Assembly (NCBI GenBank): GCA_030435675.1
Contig: CM059621.1
Coordinates: forward strand, 9,424,001 to 9,488,000
Source: Steinernema hermaphroditum
Taxonomy: Eukaryota; Nematoda; Chromadorea; Rhabditida; Steinernematidae
Length of the DNA: 64,000 nt
Direction: 5' to 3'
The position numbers were made by a program, and so were the translations under genes. How positions within the stretch are numbered: position 1 is the stretch's first letter; every line of letters starts with the position of its first letter. The notes beneath the pieces are model-generated. The model was given only the letters and a program-made list of their open reading frames with translations, did no database searches and was not told where the DNA came from. Positions 23,386 to 35,217 of the stretch are shown in pieces.

Positions 23386-25114
23386 ATGGACGCCATGGCC
23401 CCCCTCGGCGTCCTCCTCGCGGTCCTCTTTTTAAGCGCCGCCGCCGAAGAGAAGAAGCTCTTTGCCTCTACCCTCACCTCCGACGACCAGCTCCTTGCCG
23501 CCAGAGTCCTCGGTAGGTGACCAGGAAGGCTGGCGCAATCTGGACCTCCCAGAGCAGTGGAAAGAGTGCGTCTCTCTAGGGGTCGACAAAACATAGTTTC
23601 TGTCCGAGTTTTGTAGTGCCTTTATGGCCATGACTCGAAGGAGTCGTCTGGAGTCTTGCAGTAAAAATACAGTTCAACCGTAGCCGGTTCAGGCCATGCC
23701 TTTCGCGACCTGAATGCGACGGCGCCGTTCGCCGTCTTCTACACGGAGGAGATCTCGGGGGAGTCCCTGGAGACGCTGGAGACGGAAGGCATCAAGACGA
23801 TCCGCGTGGACCGCGTCCACTCCCCCGGCGACGCTTCGACCACGCAGTATCAGGCAAGTCCCCGGCCCCGGGCCGTCGTCACCCACAGCTACAGTACACC
23901 AAGATCCGAATGTGGTCGCACACGGAGTACGCGGCCATCGTGCACTTCGACCTTGACGCGCTGCCCCTGGAGGACGTGTCCGAGCTCTTCCGCTGTGGCG
24001 CCTTCTGCGCCTACGTCCGCCACTCCGACAAGTTCAACTGTGGCGTCTTCGTGCTAAGACCCGACCAGCGCGTCTACAAAGACCTCCTCTCCAAGATCGG
24101 TGACCTCGACTCCTATGACGGCAGCGACCAGGTGCGTCCGGCGTACGGTAGCGCCACGCGTCCCTTCAGGGCTTCCTCAACTCCTACTTCGCCGACCTGA
24201 AGCTGGCGCCGATGTTCGATGGGAACGCATCGCGGGACCAGGCGACGGCGCGGCTTCTGCGTCTCCCGGCGGAGTACAACTTCGACGTCGGCGTCTACTA
24301 CCTCGAAGGGCGCATGCTTATCACCCCGCGGATCCTCCGCTTCGCTCTCGGGCCTCTGAAGCCCTGGCGCTGGTGGACGATGCCATTCCTCGACCTCAGC
24401 TACAAGTGGAACGACGTCAGGTGAGCTCCAGGGCCGGGACCTCCCTATTACAGTAGTTCAGGGCCAGCCACATAGAGCGCTACAAGCTACCGTACCTCAC
24501 GAAGTGGCAGTGGATCGTGCAGCTCTGCTTCTTCTCCATCCCCTCCCTCCTCAAACGAGTAATCTCCTCTGTCACCCGGCTACCGTAATACGGCGTTCAG
24601 TACGTGATCTACCGACGCGGCGATACCCTGAGGCGACCGACCTACGTCGGCGACGACTATCGGCGCCTCGGTTTCGGCTTGCTCGCTCTTTCCCTCCTCG
24701 TCGCTTTCCTCTCCACGCCCGCGCAGCTCTACCCCTCCATGGCGTGGCTCCTCTTCGGCCTTAAAACGGTATTTACCGTACCCCTCCGCCCCTCACCGTC
24801 TCTTGCAGCTCTACTACGACATGTCTCTGGTGCAAGCCTACAGTATCGGCTTCATTCAACGGTCGGTGACCAAGTTCGAGCAACTGAAGTTCCTGCTGGT
24901 GGCCGTGCCCCTGGCGCTCGTCCTCTGGTTCCTCGTCTACGCCATCTCGCCGCCCCATCCGCGCTTCGTCGTCGCTCTCGTCGGGACCGTCCTCTGGTTG
25001 TGGCTGCTCTCCGTCCGGAACCACCGCATGTTCACCTATTACGAGTACGGGAAGCGCGAGATACGGTACCGCCAGGTGGAGCGCGTTTTATCGAACAGAA
25101 AGTACGAGGACTGA
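23386..25114 (+). CDS. GT8-family membrane glycosyltransferase
   Basis: Likely transfers a sugar in the secretory pathway; donor unknown. Exons: 23386-23512, 23693-23853, 23895-24131, 24170-24420, 24462-24558, 24601-24768, 24809-25114, giving 448 residues. A signal peptide (GVLLAVLFLSAAA) precedes a lumenal GT8 domain: YTKIRMWSHTEYAAIVHFDL gives the metal-binding D-x-D-like DLD, CGVFVLRPD and GSDQGFLNSYF are typical of glycogenin-like enzymes, and KWNDVRASHIERYK is near the domain end. Then come about four or five membrane helices (QLCFFSIPSLL, LLALSLLVAFL, LLVAVPLALVLWFLVYAI, VVALVGTVLWLWLL). The intron at 23854-23894 has a GC donor (GCAAGT). Introns carry the TACCGTA motif three times. Confidence 0.87.
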
Positions 25115-25141
25115 GCGTGTGCAGGCATAAAGCCGTCGTCT

Positions 25142-26702
25142 TCAGTAGGAGGGCACGTTGTCGAAGCCGGGGCGCGTGAACATCAGCTCCGCGCGCTTCT
25201 CCGGCGGTCGTTCCAGGACCTTTTGCTCCGCGACCGTGGCCGAGGAAATCTCGGAGACGTCATGGAAGGAGGCGGTGGCCCGTTCGGGGTGCGCGAACGT
25301 CGTCTCCTCCATCGGATCCGGCACGAAGGGCCTAAAAGGGGCGCAGTCACGGAGCGAGCCTCTGACTGCACTGTGTCCCGCCACGAAAGGAATTTATTGC
25401 CTGAAAGGGACACAGCACAGTCAGTCGACGGGGTTGTACGAGGCGACTAGATCAGTTTGAGACCTGTAGTAGGCGATCTGCGCCTTCTGCGGCTGCAAGG
25501 GCTCAGGCACAATCGTTTCGGGAACCAGCGCCTGAGAGATGTCTCCTTCGGGTCGCTCGATGGCGCGTACCGGCTGTGGCTTCAGCAGCGTCTGCTCTTC
25601 CATCGCCGACGGCACGAATTTCTCTGAAGCAGGTCTGCTTAGCTGGGCTCCCCCAACGAACACCACCAAGAAGTTGAGTTTATTCCTAGAGATTACGGTA
25701 GGGAGTCATGCGGGAGTAACGGAGATACGGTATAGAGGCACTCTGTACAGGAGAGGATGGACCTATTAAAGCGAACTTCTAGAGGAACTCGCGGGAGTCG
25801 GAGCGCTCCATCTGGATCTCCTCCTTGAAGCTTTCCTCGAAGGTCTCGTGGACGTCGTGGCGCGCCGGCGGCGGCGCGAAGAACCCCCTCTGCGCCGTCA
25901 TCGGGGGTGGCGCCGGCGAGAATTCGCCCTCCACCGTACTCTGGCTGTACTGTCGGCCCTGGAACGCCGTCAGCTCATCCTCCCGACGTGTGTGGTCGTC
26001 CGAAAGGGTCTGGTCCTGCGACGATATTCCGTGCGCTCTAACGGTGTTCGCGCTGGGACCGACGTCGTAGTCGGCCGCCTTGTCGTAGGCGTTGTACGCT
26101 CCGTTACCGTAACCCGTCATAGGTTGGCGAGTCAGACTACTGTAGTTGTCTGCCCGACTACTGTAGTCGCTGGCGCCACCGAGGACGTGACGGTCGTCGT
26201 CGATCTGTCGCACGGAGCGGTATCCTCCGCTGGGGCCGTGGTAGGCTGCAAGAGGAGGTCGCATGCGTTTAGGGGGTGAAGGGGGTTAGTGAATGGTCCT
26301 GGCACGACTCACTCTTCTTCGGCTTTTGTGGTTTGGGCTTCTGCTTGGCGAACATCCAAGCGAGAGCGCCGAGGATGGCGAGGAGCAGCAGAAGCGCCAG
26401 CACGATGAGGATGATCACGAGCCTGAAGGGGGTACTGTAAAGGGCATCGCGTCTGGAAGGACCCACCAGAAGGGGATCGTCGCCTCCTGGGGGACACAGC
26501 ACTGGCGCCCGCAGCAGACGAGGTCGGCGTTGCATCTGAAGACACAGATTCTGGGCGTCTCCAGGGCCACTTACCGAAACTCGTAGCGTTCGTTGCGGCC
26601 GGAGATGTCGCCGTCTTCGAAGACGCACTCGATGAACTCGTTCGAGTAGCCTGTGTAGAAGATGCCGTTACTCTGGCCCTGCAGCCGGAGATCCATCGCC
26701 TC
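25142..26702 (-). CDS. Cys-rich single-pass membrane protein with several tail exons
   Basis: Minus-strand exons: 26702-26575, 26535-26467, 26422-26313, 26245-25779. The extracellular part has CNADLVCCGRQCC, then IPFW and a membrane helix (LVIILIVLALLLLLAILGAL), a Lys/Pro stop-transfer run and a long tail rich in Tyr, Ser and Pro. This recalls the CYYR1/WBP1-type membrane proteins; exact family unsure. The signal peptide exon is not found and must lie upstream of an acceptor at 26703. Two further open exons follow, each behind an acceptor and ending in its own stop: about 25653-25421 (KFVPSAMEEQT) and 25339-25142 (PFVPDPMEETT). They resemble each other and may be alternative last exons. Confidence 0.65.
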
Positions 26703-27574
26703 TGAAAAACTAAAGTCGCGACGAATTCGATCGCGGCGAATCACACAATTGGCGGGAAGCGGTGGTGGCGACGAAGACGCGACCAGAAACGGGTTAAGGG
26801 GAGCTAGAAGCTGTTTTCGCCTTCGAGGCGTCGTCCAGAGGCCACACTTGAAGAGGGGCGTCTCGAGACGCGATTCTGCGCGGAGCGCTTCCGTCTCGTC
26901 TGGGGGACGTCCGAAGGGGCCGAGGGAGAAGCGGAGTGGTGCGAGGCGCGGAATTCCACGCGAAGCAAACAGGTTAGTGAGCTTGGTTTCGGAGAACTCG
27001 CTTTCGGTTTTGCGTCAAACCGCAAATGCGCTAATTGCGAAGGAGAATTCCCACAGAACGCACAGTTTCGGAGAATCGATCAGCGGAGAGCGGAGTGATT
27101 TGCTTCGAAACTCAGCGCGCGCAGAGCCTCAAGCCATAAGTCAAACGCGCATTCCGCCTTCGCCGCAGCCACTCATCCGCTCTCAAAACTCGTCCTCGGC
27201 CCGCAACTGTTTGCCTACAACCGAGGGAGTCCCGTCGGAATCCCCAGGCCGCTTCCTCTCATTCCCGAATCGAACCGTAAATCGTGGCGCCCAAAAAAGA
27301 CCTGAACCCGGCGCACTCCTGAGGCGAAGGTGCGCGACACATCTTCTCATCGGAGTCGCGCGCAAAACACAAACAAATATACTGTGCGAAGAACAATCGG
27401 AGTGTAATGCCGAGCCGAAGAAAACTCGCTGCCTCGCCTTTTTCGTACAGCGGTAGCTGATTGCACGGAATCGATCGACCAGAAAGATCGCCGGGAGTGT
27501 GCAGTTCAAGTTGTAGCGTGGGCCGCCGCCTGCAAGTCACAAAACCGGTCCGCCGCTGCAAGGAGCTTTATTCA
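26703..27574. other. Gap with no gene model
   Basis: About 870 bases. The missing 5-prime exon of the Cys-rich membrane protein is expected on the minus strand here or further upstream, but I cannot identify a signal peptide with confidence. Other frames are short. No repeats are visible. Confidence 0.4.
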
Positions 27575-28173
27575 TCAGCTTGCAAAACACACAAGAAACA
27601 GAGCAAGAAGCACAAAGACGCCTCTCACGGAGTTCGCAGTCGTTGAGGTCTTCGACGTAGAAGTGCTGCCTTCCTGAAGCAGCTCCTCCTTTTCCCACTC
27701 AAACCTTTTTGCGCTACACGGATGTTCCCCTTCAACGATGCCTTCGGTTGACAGGTCTCCATGTCCGACAGCGTTACATAACTCCGTGTTGCAGTAGCAA
27801 GTTTTAATGACAGTTCGTTCGTTCGGTCGGTCTTCGATGCATCCTGGCGGAATGCCGATTTCTTCCACACACTGCCGTTTGACCTGATCTTTTTGTTTGT
27901 TCCCTAAATGACTGAGATCACAAGGGAGTTACAAGTCCGCAAACCTATGTTCATGATCATTTGGACTGTCGAGCACATGCCACCGCTACACGTGCCGTAA
28001 TTGTCGTTGAATCCTTCGCAGCATTTGAGTTCCGTGGCTTCCGCCTTCTGGAAGACAAAAAAGGCTAGCATAAGAAGGATCGCACCATTCTGTTGTAGAC
28101 GCGTCGGACCAAAGGAACGCACCTGCAACCCGACCATCCACAACGCTCCGATCACCGAAATGACGCCGAGAAT
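27575..28173 (-). CDS. Ly-6-like GPI-anchored protein (first of two)
   Basis: Small secreted three-finger-type protein, probably held at the cell surface by GPI. Exons seen: 28173-28123, 28047-27945, 27903-27575. The first visible exon gives a hydrophobic signal segment (ILGVISVIGALWMVGLQ) but no Met, so a short 5-prime exon is missing. The mature part carries paired Cys: LKCCEGFND, GTCSGGMC, RQCVEEIGIPPGC, and ends with the typical CYCNTELCN. The C terminus is a Ser/Thr-rich spacer and a hydrophobic tail (GVFVLLALFLVCFAS), as for GPI addition. A second Ly-6-like gene follows directly upstream on the same strand. Confidence 0.8.
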
Positions 28174-28401
28174 CTGCGGGCCAGACTAGACGGAACTCCT
28201 GGAAGATGGCGCTAAAATAGCGCCGCCGACTCCCTCTGCTTCCCCTCAGACCGTCGACACACGCTTCATCACAGATCATTGTCAAGATAAAAATATGTAA
28301 CATTTGCGTAGCAATATAAATAATAACAAGAGAAATAGGAAACAAGTTCGCAACTACCTAAAACCTCGTAATATTGCAAACCGAAAGACAAAGGTACGAC
28401 T

Positions 28402-28902
28402 CTAGAGATTCCCGTAGACGGCCGCCAGTAGAGCGATGGCGACGACGCCGACAGACGGCAGCTGAAATACTCCGTTGGCGAACGAAGGCGCAGAGTTGCA
28501 ACGGTCCGTGCGGCACGTCAGAATCTCGTGAGAGTCGAACACTTGTGTTCCCATCTGGATGCCTTCATCGATGTCGTTGAGACATTCCAGCTTGTAACTG
28601 TCTCCTGAAATGACTATTTCGGTCTACGAAATCTGAGACATCTGCGAACTCACCGCTGAACAGGTGGCTACGTCTGCACGCCTTCCCCGTGCACATTTTG
28701 TAGGTCTTCCGGCACATCTGCTTGTCGCCAGTGCACTCGTAACACACAACTTCATTTCCTGTAAAGGGTCGGTCATTCCGGAGACGCTAGAGGCGAGCTT
28801 ACCGTAGTCTGTGACAACGTCGCGGGAAAGTTGCGAGCTTCCGTCGGAGAATTCGCAGAGGGCTAGAACCAGAAGGACCACCCACGAAGAAGGCCACCAC
28901 AT
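28402..28902 (-). CDS. Ly-6-like GPI-anchored protein (second of two)
   Basis: Exons 28902-28803, 28758-28654, 28604-28402 give 135 residues. Signal peptide MWWPSSWVVLLVLALCEF, then CYECTGDKQMC, MCTGKACRR, ECLNDID and LTCRTDRCNSAP, the Cys pattern and closing C-N of Ly-6/uPAR folds, and a hydrophobic C-terminal tail (VGVVAIALLAAVYGNL) as a GPI signal. It neighbours another Ly-6-like gene with the same exon plan (signal, finger part, tail), suggesting an old tandem duplication. Start chosen at the first ATG before the hydrophobic stretch. Confidence 0.85.
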
Positions 28903-30014
28903 TCTGGACAAAAACGAGCGGAACGGTGGTTACGGATGAGCGCGAGATAAAGCGCCGAAGAGCGGCTCGGAAGCGACCGTTGGCAGAGAATTCGATGCGC
29001 TCGGAACTGCAACGGAAGAAACATTGCCCGGGAAGTGGAAAAGACGCCAAGGGACGTGATGATGAAATCGGGTGACGCGCAGCGACCAACTTACGCAGAA
29101 TGAAACAAAGCCGCGGAGGAGGAATCCTCGAGATGTCGCTGAGTCACTGGGCAAACAGGATCAGAGGGTAGCGGTCTCGGGGGCCGAGATGCAATTGTTA
29201 CGCAAATAGGCGCGGATATGTTTTTGGACAAATAGCGCCGTACGGAGTTCGAGGCGGCGATCACGGGAAGAAGTGCTTATCGCGCTCGAGATAAGGTCGC
29301 ACGCGGCGCACGGCGTCGTTTTTCTGCATTTTGCAGGAATTCTGACCTTCGAGGATTCTGCAGAGAGGTCGCACATCCAAATAACGGCGAAAGAAACGCG
29401 CCAGAACCGGTCAATCCGAGTGTCGGACCGCGTGAGTCACTCGGTGATCGATCGGCGAGAACTCGGCACCGGTAACGCGCTGACCCTTTCGGTGATCTGT
29501 CTTTTTGGCATATATTAAACGGGCCACATGATTCCCTCAGTGCATATGCGTTCTTATCAGAGTTACGGTATTCCACTGTGGTTTGAAGATCAAAAAAAAA
29601 AACAAAGGCAACCCGGTTTGGGATATACGTCTCATTCCCGACATCGTAGTTGTTTCTCTGCACCAGTGACGCTCGAAATCATTCGTAACAAGTTCTATTC
29701 GTCACATTTCTAACACAATAAAGACTAAATACAAATAAACACTGTACACGGGTAGGTGACACACGACCGAAGGGCTACGAAAGGGACACTTTGAGTTACT
29801 GCGTTAATTCAGAAAATGATTTTCTCCACTTCGACACTTTCGCCATTCATGACGGAAAACTGAAGCGCTTCATCCGTCGCTCCTAAATAAAGTCGCATTA
29901 CCCAGGATGATGGGACGTGAAGGGTAGGGGTAAAGCAGTAAACGATGAAAGCTAACAAGAGACTCGGGCGCGAAAGGTGTTTGCTCACGACACCGTTGCC
30001 TCCGTCCAGGGGCC
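28903..30014. other. Intergenic region, no gene seen
   Basis: About 1.1 kb with only short frames on both strands. It contains a TACGGTA copy near 29562 and an A-rich run near 29590. No domain or repeat is recognised. Confidence 0.5.
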
Positions 30015-31061
30015 TCAAAGAGGGAAGTAGTTACGTCTCTTGCTGCGCACAAAATAATGCGCTGACTCGAAGGAGCGGGAGGCCGGCTCCAATGCGAACA
30101 CGTCATAGGAAAGGCACTGCCGTGCGACCATGGGCGATTCGAGGCCAAGCAGTTCGTCCATGTTGAGATGGGCGCCTACGCGGTACGTTTCGTGGATTAC
30201 ACGAGGATTCTGTTCATAGTAGCCACGCTATCAAGGAAGGAGATACAGGTGATCAAAGAGAATCGCATACCTCGAGCTTCTCAACCAAATCTATGAAGGA
30301 CTTAGGCGGTGCGACGAGATTCCGATCCAGCGGTTTAATAAAGCACCGTTTTCCGAGAAGATCCACAATCGCGGTGATGTTCTAAAGCAATAACCATGTG
30401 GGTAATGCAAATAGTAACCTTTCTTGCCATTCGAAAATCATGAACGAAGACTGCAGGTCTGTTAGCACCGAAACGGGGAACTTGGATGCGTTCGTAAAGC
30501 TAAAATTTACCGCTGGAATACCCACTTGTGTATAACAAAGTTGTCCCAAGACACTATAAGAATTCGCTAATATGACATTTGCCTCATAACAGCTGCGCCC
30601 AATGACCGGTGCTTACCTCCTCGGGGTCGATTTCGAGACGTTGTGTAAGACGCTCCTGCCTGCCGTTCTCCACAAACTTCGCGCCACACCATCCAAAGTA
30701 GGTCGGTTGTCGAGAGAAGTGTTTGTAGAACAGGATTCCGCTGAAGAAAGAGGCTAGAAGGAGCCAAATGACAAGAATCGGCAAACATATGCGGCTCAGA
30801 CGACGATGTTGATCTTGGTGAATTTGATTCCTAAGAAGGGCTGGAATATGATTCGCACACACTTACTTACCTCAAAACCGTGATGATATTATTTGCCTTC
30901 GGCAAGTAGGGTTTCTGAGGAGTCCTGCTCCTGGGCGACATTCCAGGCTTCGGCTTCGGTCCTTCATCGCCTCCGCCGAAGATCGTCGGATTCGTTTCGT
31001 CCGCCAACATATTCTTCTGCTCGACGGTGAGAACCGTGAGAGGTATAGGTGGACCATTCAT
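30015..31061 (-). CDS. ITM2/BRICHOS-family type II membrane protein
   Basis: Homologue of the integral membrane protein 2 (BRI) family. Exons 31061-30871, 30830-30617, 30499-30419, 30381-30271, 30227-30015 give 269 residues, close to human ITM2B (266). Cytoplasmic Pro/Lys-rich N terminus, one membrane helix (LPILVIWLLLASFFSGIL), a linker, then the BRICHOS domain with VPRFGANRPAVFVHDF, the paired Cys of GKRCFIKPLD and ARQCLSYDVF, and PPKSFIDLVEKL. The C terminus ends SKRRNYFPL, so a furin-type site would release only about five residues, unlike the longer Bri peptide of vertebrates. Located in the secretory pathway. Confidence 0.88.
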
Positions 31062-32549
31062 TTTCCTAAAAAAAAGATCTCATTTCACTTCCAATATGGG
31101 TGATCGTCATTCAGAGCGGAATGAAAGCGCGAAGTCAATTAAAAGGTCGCGCAACGGTGGGCATATGGGTGAGTGGTGGGTAATGGAGACCTAACGGCTA
31201 CTTGCTAGACCACTGGCGGCAGATCGGAGTGGAAAGCGGCTGATCGAGGCGGTCGCGCGTGATCGATGGTGACGTACTGTGGCGGAAAAGCGAAAACAAC
31301 GCTATCCAAATAAAAACAGGGTCACTGTCAAGAAACAGAGCGGTGCGAACGACAGGAACACGCAGAGAAGAGAATCTACTGATACGTAGCGAAAGGAAGA
31401 AAGGAATGTGATCGGGCGTTGAACAAACTAAGGTTTACGGCCGGAAGAAAAGATCGGGAGAGATATGGAAGAGTGCGTTTGGTGTGTTTTATGGAAGTAC
31501 ACTCAACATGTCAAAGCTGCACTGCGTCCAGGTTTCCAAATTCTGCATGATTTAGATGCCTCACAGAAAAAAGGCTTTGAAAACTGTGCACCCGCCAGTG
31601 AACCTCTGTCCTTTGCCGTTTGTTACTTCTAATTGAGCGACAAATGCCTGGTAGTAAAAATATATCCAACAGCGAGACAAACAAGAGAAGTTCGACGTCA
31701 CCGCCTTCCGAGGAACGTCTTTCGCGTTAAACAAATGGAAAGAGAGTTCGGCCACGGCATGTCGCGAGCAATAAAAATCGATGAATCAGGGGCACTCGAG
31801 AGGACGCCTGAATATGCACCCAAATTAGCCCCGATCGACATATGGAGCGCCCGGTCCCAACAGCTGGGGCGGCGGCTGGGGCGGAGTCCGCTCGACGAGT
31901 AGACGTCTACTTCACTTGCAAGGAGACAGACAGACGCTCTTCTCGAAAAGAAACAAGTCGGAGAACTGTTGGAGTTCGGCCACCCGACGCCGTATTAGGG
32001 CAGATCGTGGCGCGGAGATTATAGAATGCAGTGGTGGGCAATAGAGCAATTAAAAGCAGGCTGCGATGGAACCGTGTCCGAGCAGAAAGCATCCATGACA
32101 ATGGAGAGAATCTGAGGAATCGAAGGAAAGACAAACATAAGGATAAAACCTCGAGGTCTTCAAAGTCTTCCTCGGATATTTCGCTGCAAAAGCCGCAAGT
32201 GTTCGGTTACTAGGTCTTGGAACGAAGTAACTGTTGTGAAAAGGGGTACTATCAACGGTATCGTTTTTTTTCTGCGGTCGGTCGATTGGCGAAGGCGAAT
32301 CCTTCGATCGCGCCTGCTTCGCCTCGGCGATCGATTCTATCCGCCCGTCGGTGGCAACTTCTTTCGTTGCATGGCTTTTCTACCATTCTATATCCGTTGA
32401 ATGGTTCAGTTGTGTATTTATGTACTTCGTGCCTTGCTTATCTACCCCGTCTTCTTTTTGTTGTTATCCCCGCTTCGTGTGACCGACGCGTTCTGTTCGC
32501 AACCTTCCCTTCCACGTGTTTTAACCCTTGTTTTTAGTTCAGTTCCACA
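31062..32549. other. Intergenic region, no gene seen
   Basis: About 1.5 kb between divergent ITM2-like and IWS1 genes. Frames are short and unlike known families. Presumably it holds both promoters. Confidence 0.5.
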
Positions 32550-34722
32550 ATGAGCGACGCCAGTAGCGATGATCTCAACTCCTCCAACAACTCTTCTGAT
32601 TCAGGACTGATCCAACGCGGGGACCATGAGGCCGAAGAGCCGCTTGCACCTCGATCTCCCTCTCCAACTAACATCGATGGCGAAAGCTCGGTTTGTTTCA
32701 TATAAAATGTGAAGTTAGAATTGCTCAGATTTTCAGTTTGACCTGAGCGTTGCCGCAGAAAACGACTCGCGCTCGGTAACTCCAAAACCAACGCGAGACG
32801 TCAGCGATGCCGATGTCACTCTGGAAGAGGTACAACACGAGGAAGGTGCTGCTCCTGCAGGCAATGCCAGCGACTCTTCCTCTGCCAAGAGAGGTGTGCA
32901 CATGCATAACCAGTGTCGGGAAACTGACTTTTGCTTTCAGAAGTGGATGACGGTGATGAAGAAGATGAAGAAGTACCTGCGAAGAAGCGCCGAGTTCAGC
33001 TCGACAGTGATGAAGAAGAAGCCGAGGGAAGGCAGAGCCGTTCAAGTGACGCGGGGAGCAAAGCAGGTGACAGCTCTGGGAACGAAAGTGAGCAGTCTCC
33101 AACCGAGTAAGAAGAAGAAACTATTCGCTACATTCACTCGTAATTATTTTCTCTAGGCGACGTGTTGCTCTCGATTCTGACGATGAAGAAGACCCAACAG
33201 ATGTCATGGAGAGGGAAATGCGCGAAGCGAATCCGTAAGAATGTTGAGCGCGGAAGTATACGGTTACGTCCATTGTTTAGGCAACTTTTTGTAAACGCTG
33301 GTGCTTCTGACAGCGATGAAGACAATGACGATCAAAAAAAAGAGCTGATGGCAAACATTTTTGGTGAGGACAGTGATGACGATGATGTTGTTGAGAAGGA
33401 TGTTGCTCCATCGGTATTTTCGTTCGCGAAATCAGTAATTTTATCATTTTGTTTTCTAGAGCAGCAAAGTTGCTGATGACGATGAAGACGAACCACGATT
33501 TCTGGGCCGTGAACGTGTTGACGACGAAGTGTATGTAGTTACTGTGTCGAATTGGTCATTGAATAGTTTTTTATTTAGTGACGATGGAAAAGAATGGGAC
33601 TTTGACGTTATGATGAAACAAAAGAAGAAGGAAAGCAAGAAACGCAGGCGAAGGAAGGATGGCACCGTTGATCTGATTTCTGATATGGATGATCAAGTCA
33701 AAGAATTGGTAGAAAAGATGCAAGATGCTGCGAATGTAAGTTATCGTATATAGCCTTGTCAATGTAATGCCGTCATTCTAGCAAGACAGAGTGGCCAATG
33801 CTGAACGCAAACCTGCGCTGAAGAAACGTAAACTCCTGGCCGCTGTCAAGCAGACTCTGCTGCGCGCTGACCTGTTTGACACACTCCTTGACAACCACAT
33901 GATGAGCGCCGTATCCGAGTGGTTGGCTCCGCTTCCCGACAAGTCCCTCCCTGCTCTGGAAATCCGTACCACACTCCTTAAAATTCTCCAAGGATACGGA
34001 CGTCTGGAGCAGGGAATTCTCAAACAGTCTGGACTTGGAAAAGCTGTGATGCTGTTGTACAAACATCCTCGTGAAACCAAAGAAAACAGGGACATGGCAA
34101 ATAAGTTAATTAGGGAGTGGGCTCGTCCAATCTTCCAGGTACTGCTTCTTCGGCAAGAGGTATTGTCATTCGTCCATTTCAGCTGGATACGGACATGAGG
34201 TCACTTGACAAGGACGAACGCACTTTGCGGGACTTCGAGCATATTCCCGAAGTAAAGCGCAAGAATATGACGTAAGTTAATTTATTCATCAGTCCGATGT
34301 ACGTAGGATAGGATTAGTTAAAAGCGGGAAGCCTGTGCTTGACATGTTTGCGATGTTAGTACCACCTCCATGAAGGGCATTCAGGCTTTTACGGCAGTTT
34401 TACGACGACCTACATTCAAACCTGTTTTAGCTTCGAAGACTACCAGCGTCGCGAAGGCGCACCAAAAGCTCCAGCTCCGACAGATGACTCCGTGCGTGTT
34501 GGAGAGAAGGGCTTCATTGGCCGTGCGAGAGTTCCCAAACCGTCGACGCGTGATTACATTGTTCGTCCCAAGCCGAAGACCGAGGCGCAGTTCCGAGGTG
34601 CAACGAAGAACAAGACGAGTACCCGCTTGGATCGCGCCCAGAGGGATTTCCTAGAGCGGACCAAGAAGAACAAGACGATGCGAGCTGTGACGATCTCTCT
34701 GGAAGGACGCAAGATGTCGTAG
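32550..34722 (+). CDS. IWS1 transcription elongation factor (Spt6 partner)
   Basis: Nuclear factor that binds Spt6 on elongating RNA polymerase II and links to mRNA export. Ten exons (32550-32690, 32737-32893, 32941-33106, 33157-33234, 33281-33413, 33460-33530, 33579-33735, 33782-34138, 34183-34271, 34431-34722) give 546 residues. The first 200 residues are acidic, Ser-rich and disordered (DSDDEEDP, GEDSDDDD). Then GKEWDFDVMMKQKKKESKKR and the TFIIS N-terminal-like domain with LLRADLFDTLLDNHMM, VSEWLAPLPDKSLPALEIR, and LGKAVMLLYKHPRETKENR, PLIREWARPIF-like LIREWARPIFQ. The basic tail ends TISLEGRKMS. All phases fit. Confidence 0.95.
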
Positions 34723-35217
34723 CTGTGTTACTGGTTGCTTGATATGCTCCGAAATACCAGAGTTGATTCCGTCGTTTTTTGAACACTTTACATCTCCGTT
34801 TGAATGAATGCTACTCATTCGATGTTCTTGAATGTCGCCGCGGAATTTCCGACGTTCGATTGTCTTTGAACTTGTGACGAGATTCCCGTCGATTGCAACA
34901 GCTCTTGATAACGTTTCAGCCCTTATCGCCTCTGCAGCCACTGGCCACCAGAGTTTATGACGTGATGGCTTTCAGACTCTCGGAGAGCGACGATAGCGGA
35001 TTTCTGAGATATGCTCGAGGTAGGCGTGGGGCCGTAACAGCTTCGTCTACGTACCGTGACCTAACGAGATTGTGTGTCCTTTCATGTTTATCCTTTCCGT
35101 GTTCGTCTATCGATTATCCGTCGTCGAAGGCTTCGGCCTCGCCTCGCTGGCGCCGACGACACGGAGCCGAGAGCCTCCGTGATTCAAAATGTTGTAGGGG
35201 AGCCGCAGTCCTAAGAC
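34723..35217. other. Intergenic region, no gene seen
   Basis: About 500 bases between two plus-strand genes. No clear signal or repeat; it must hold the 3-prime end of IWS1 and the promoter of the transporter. Confidence 0.45.

Noticed and set aside
23055..23594. A 179-codon minus-strand frame over the GT8 start
   Set aside because: It is the shadow of the plus-strand signal-peptide exon and low-complexity flanks; no domain.
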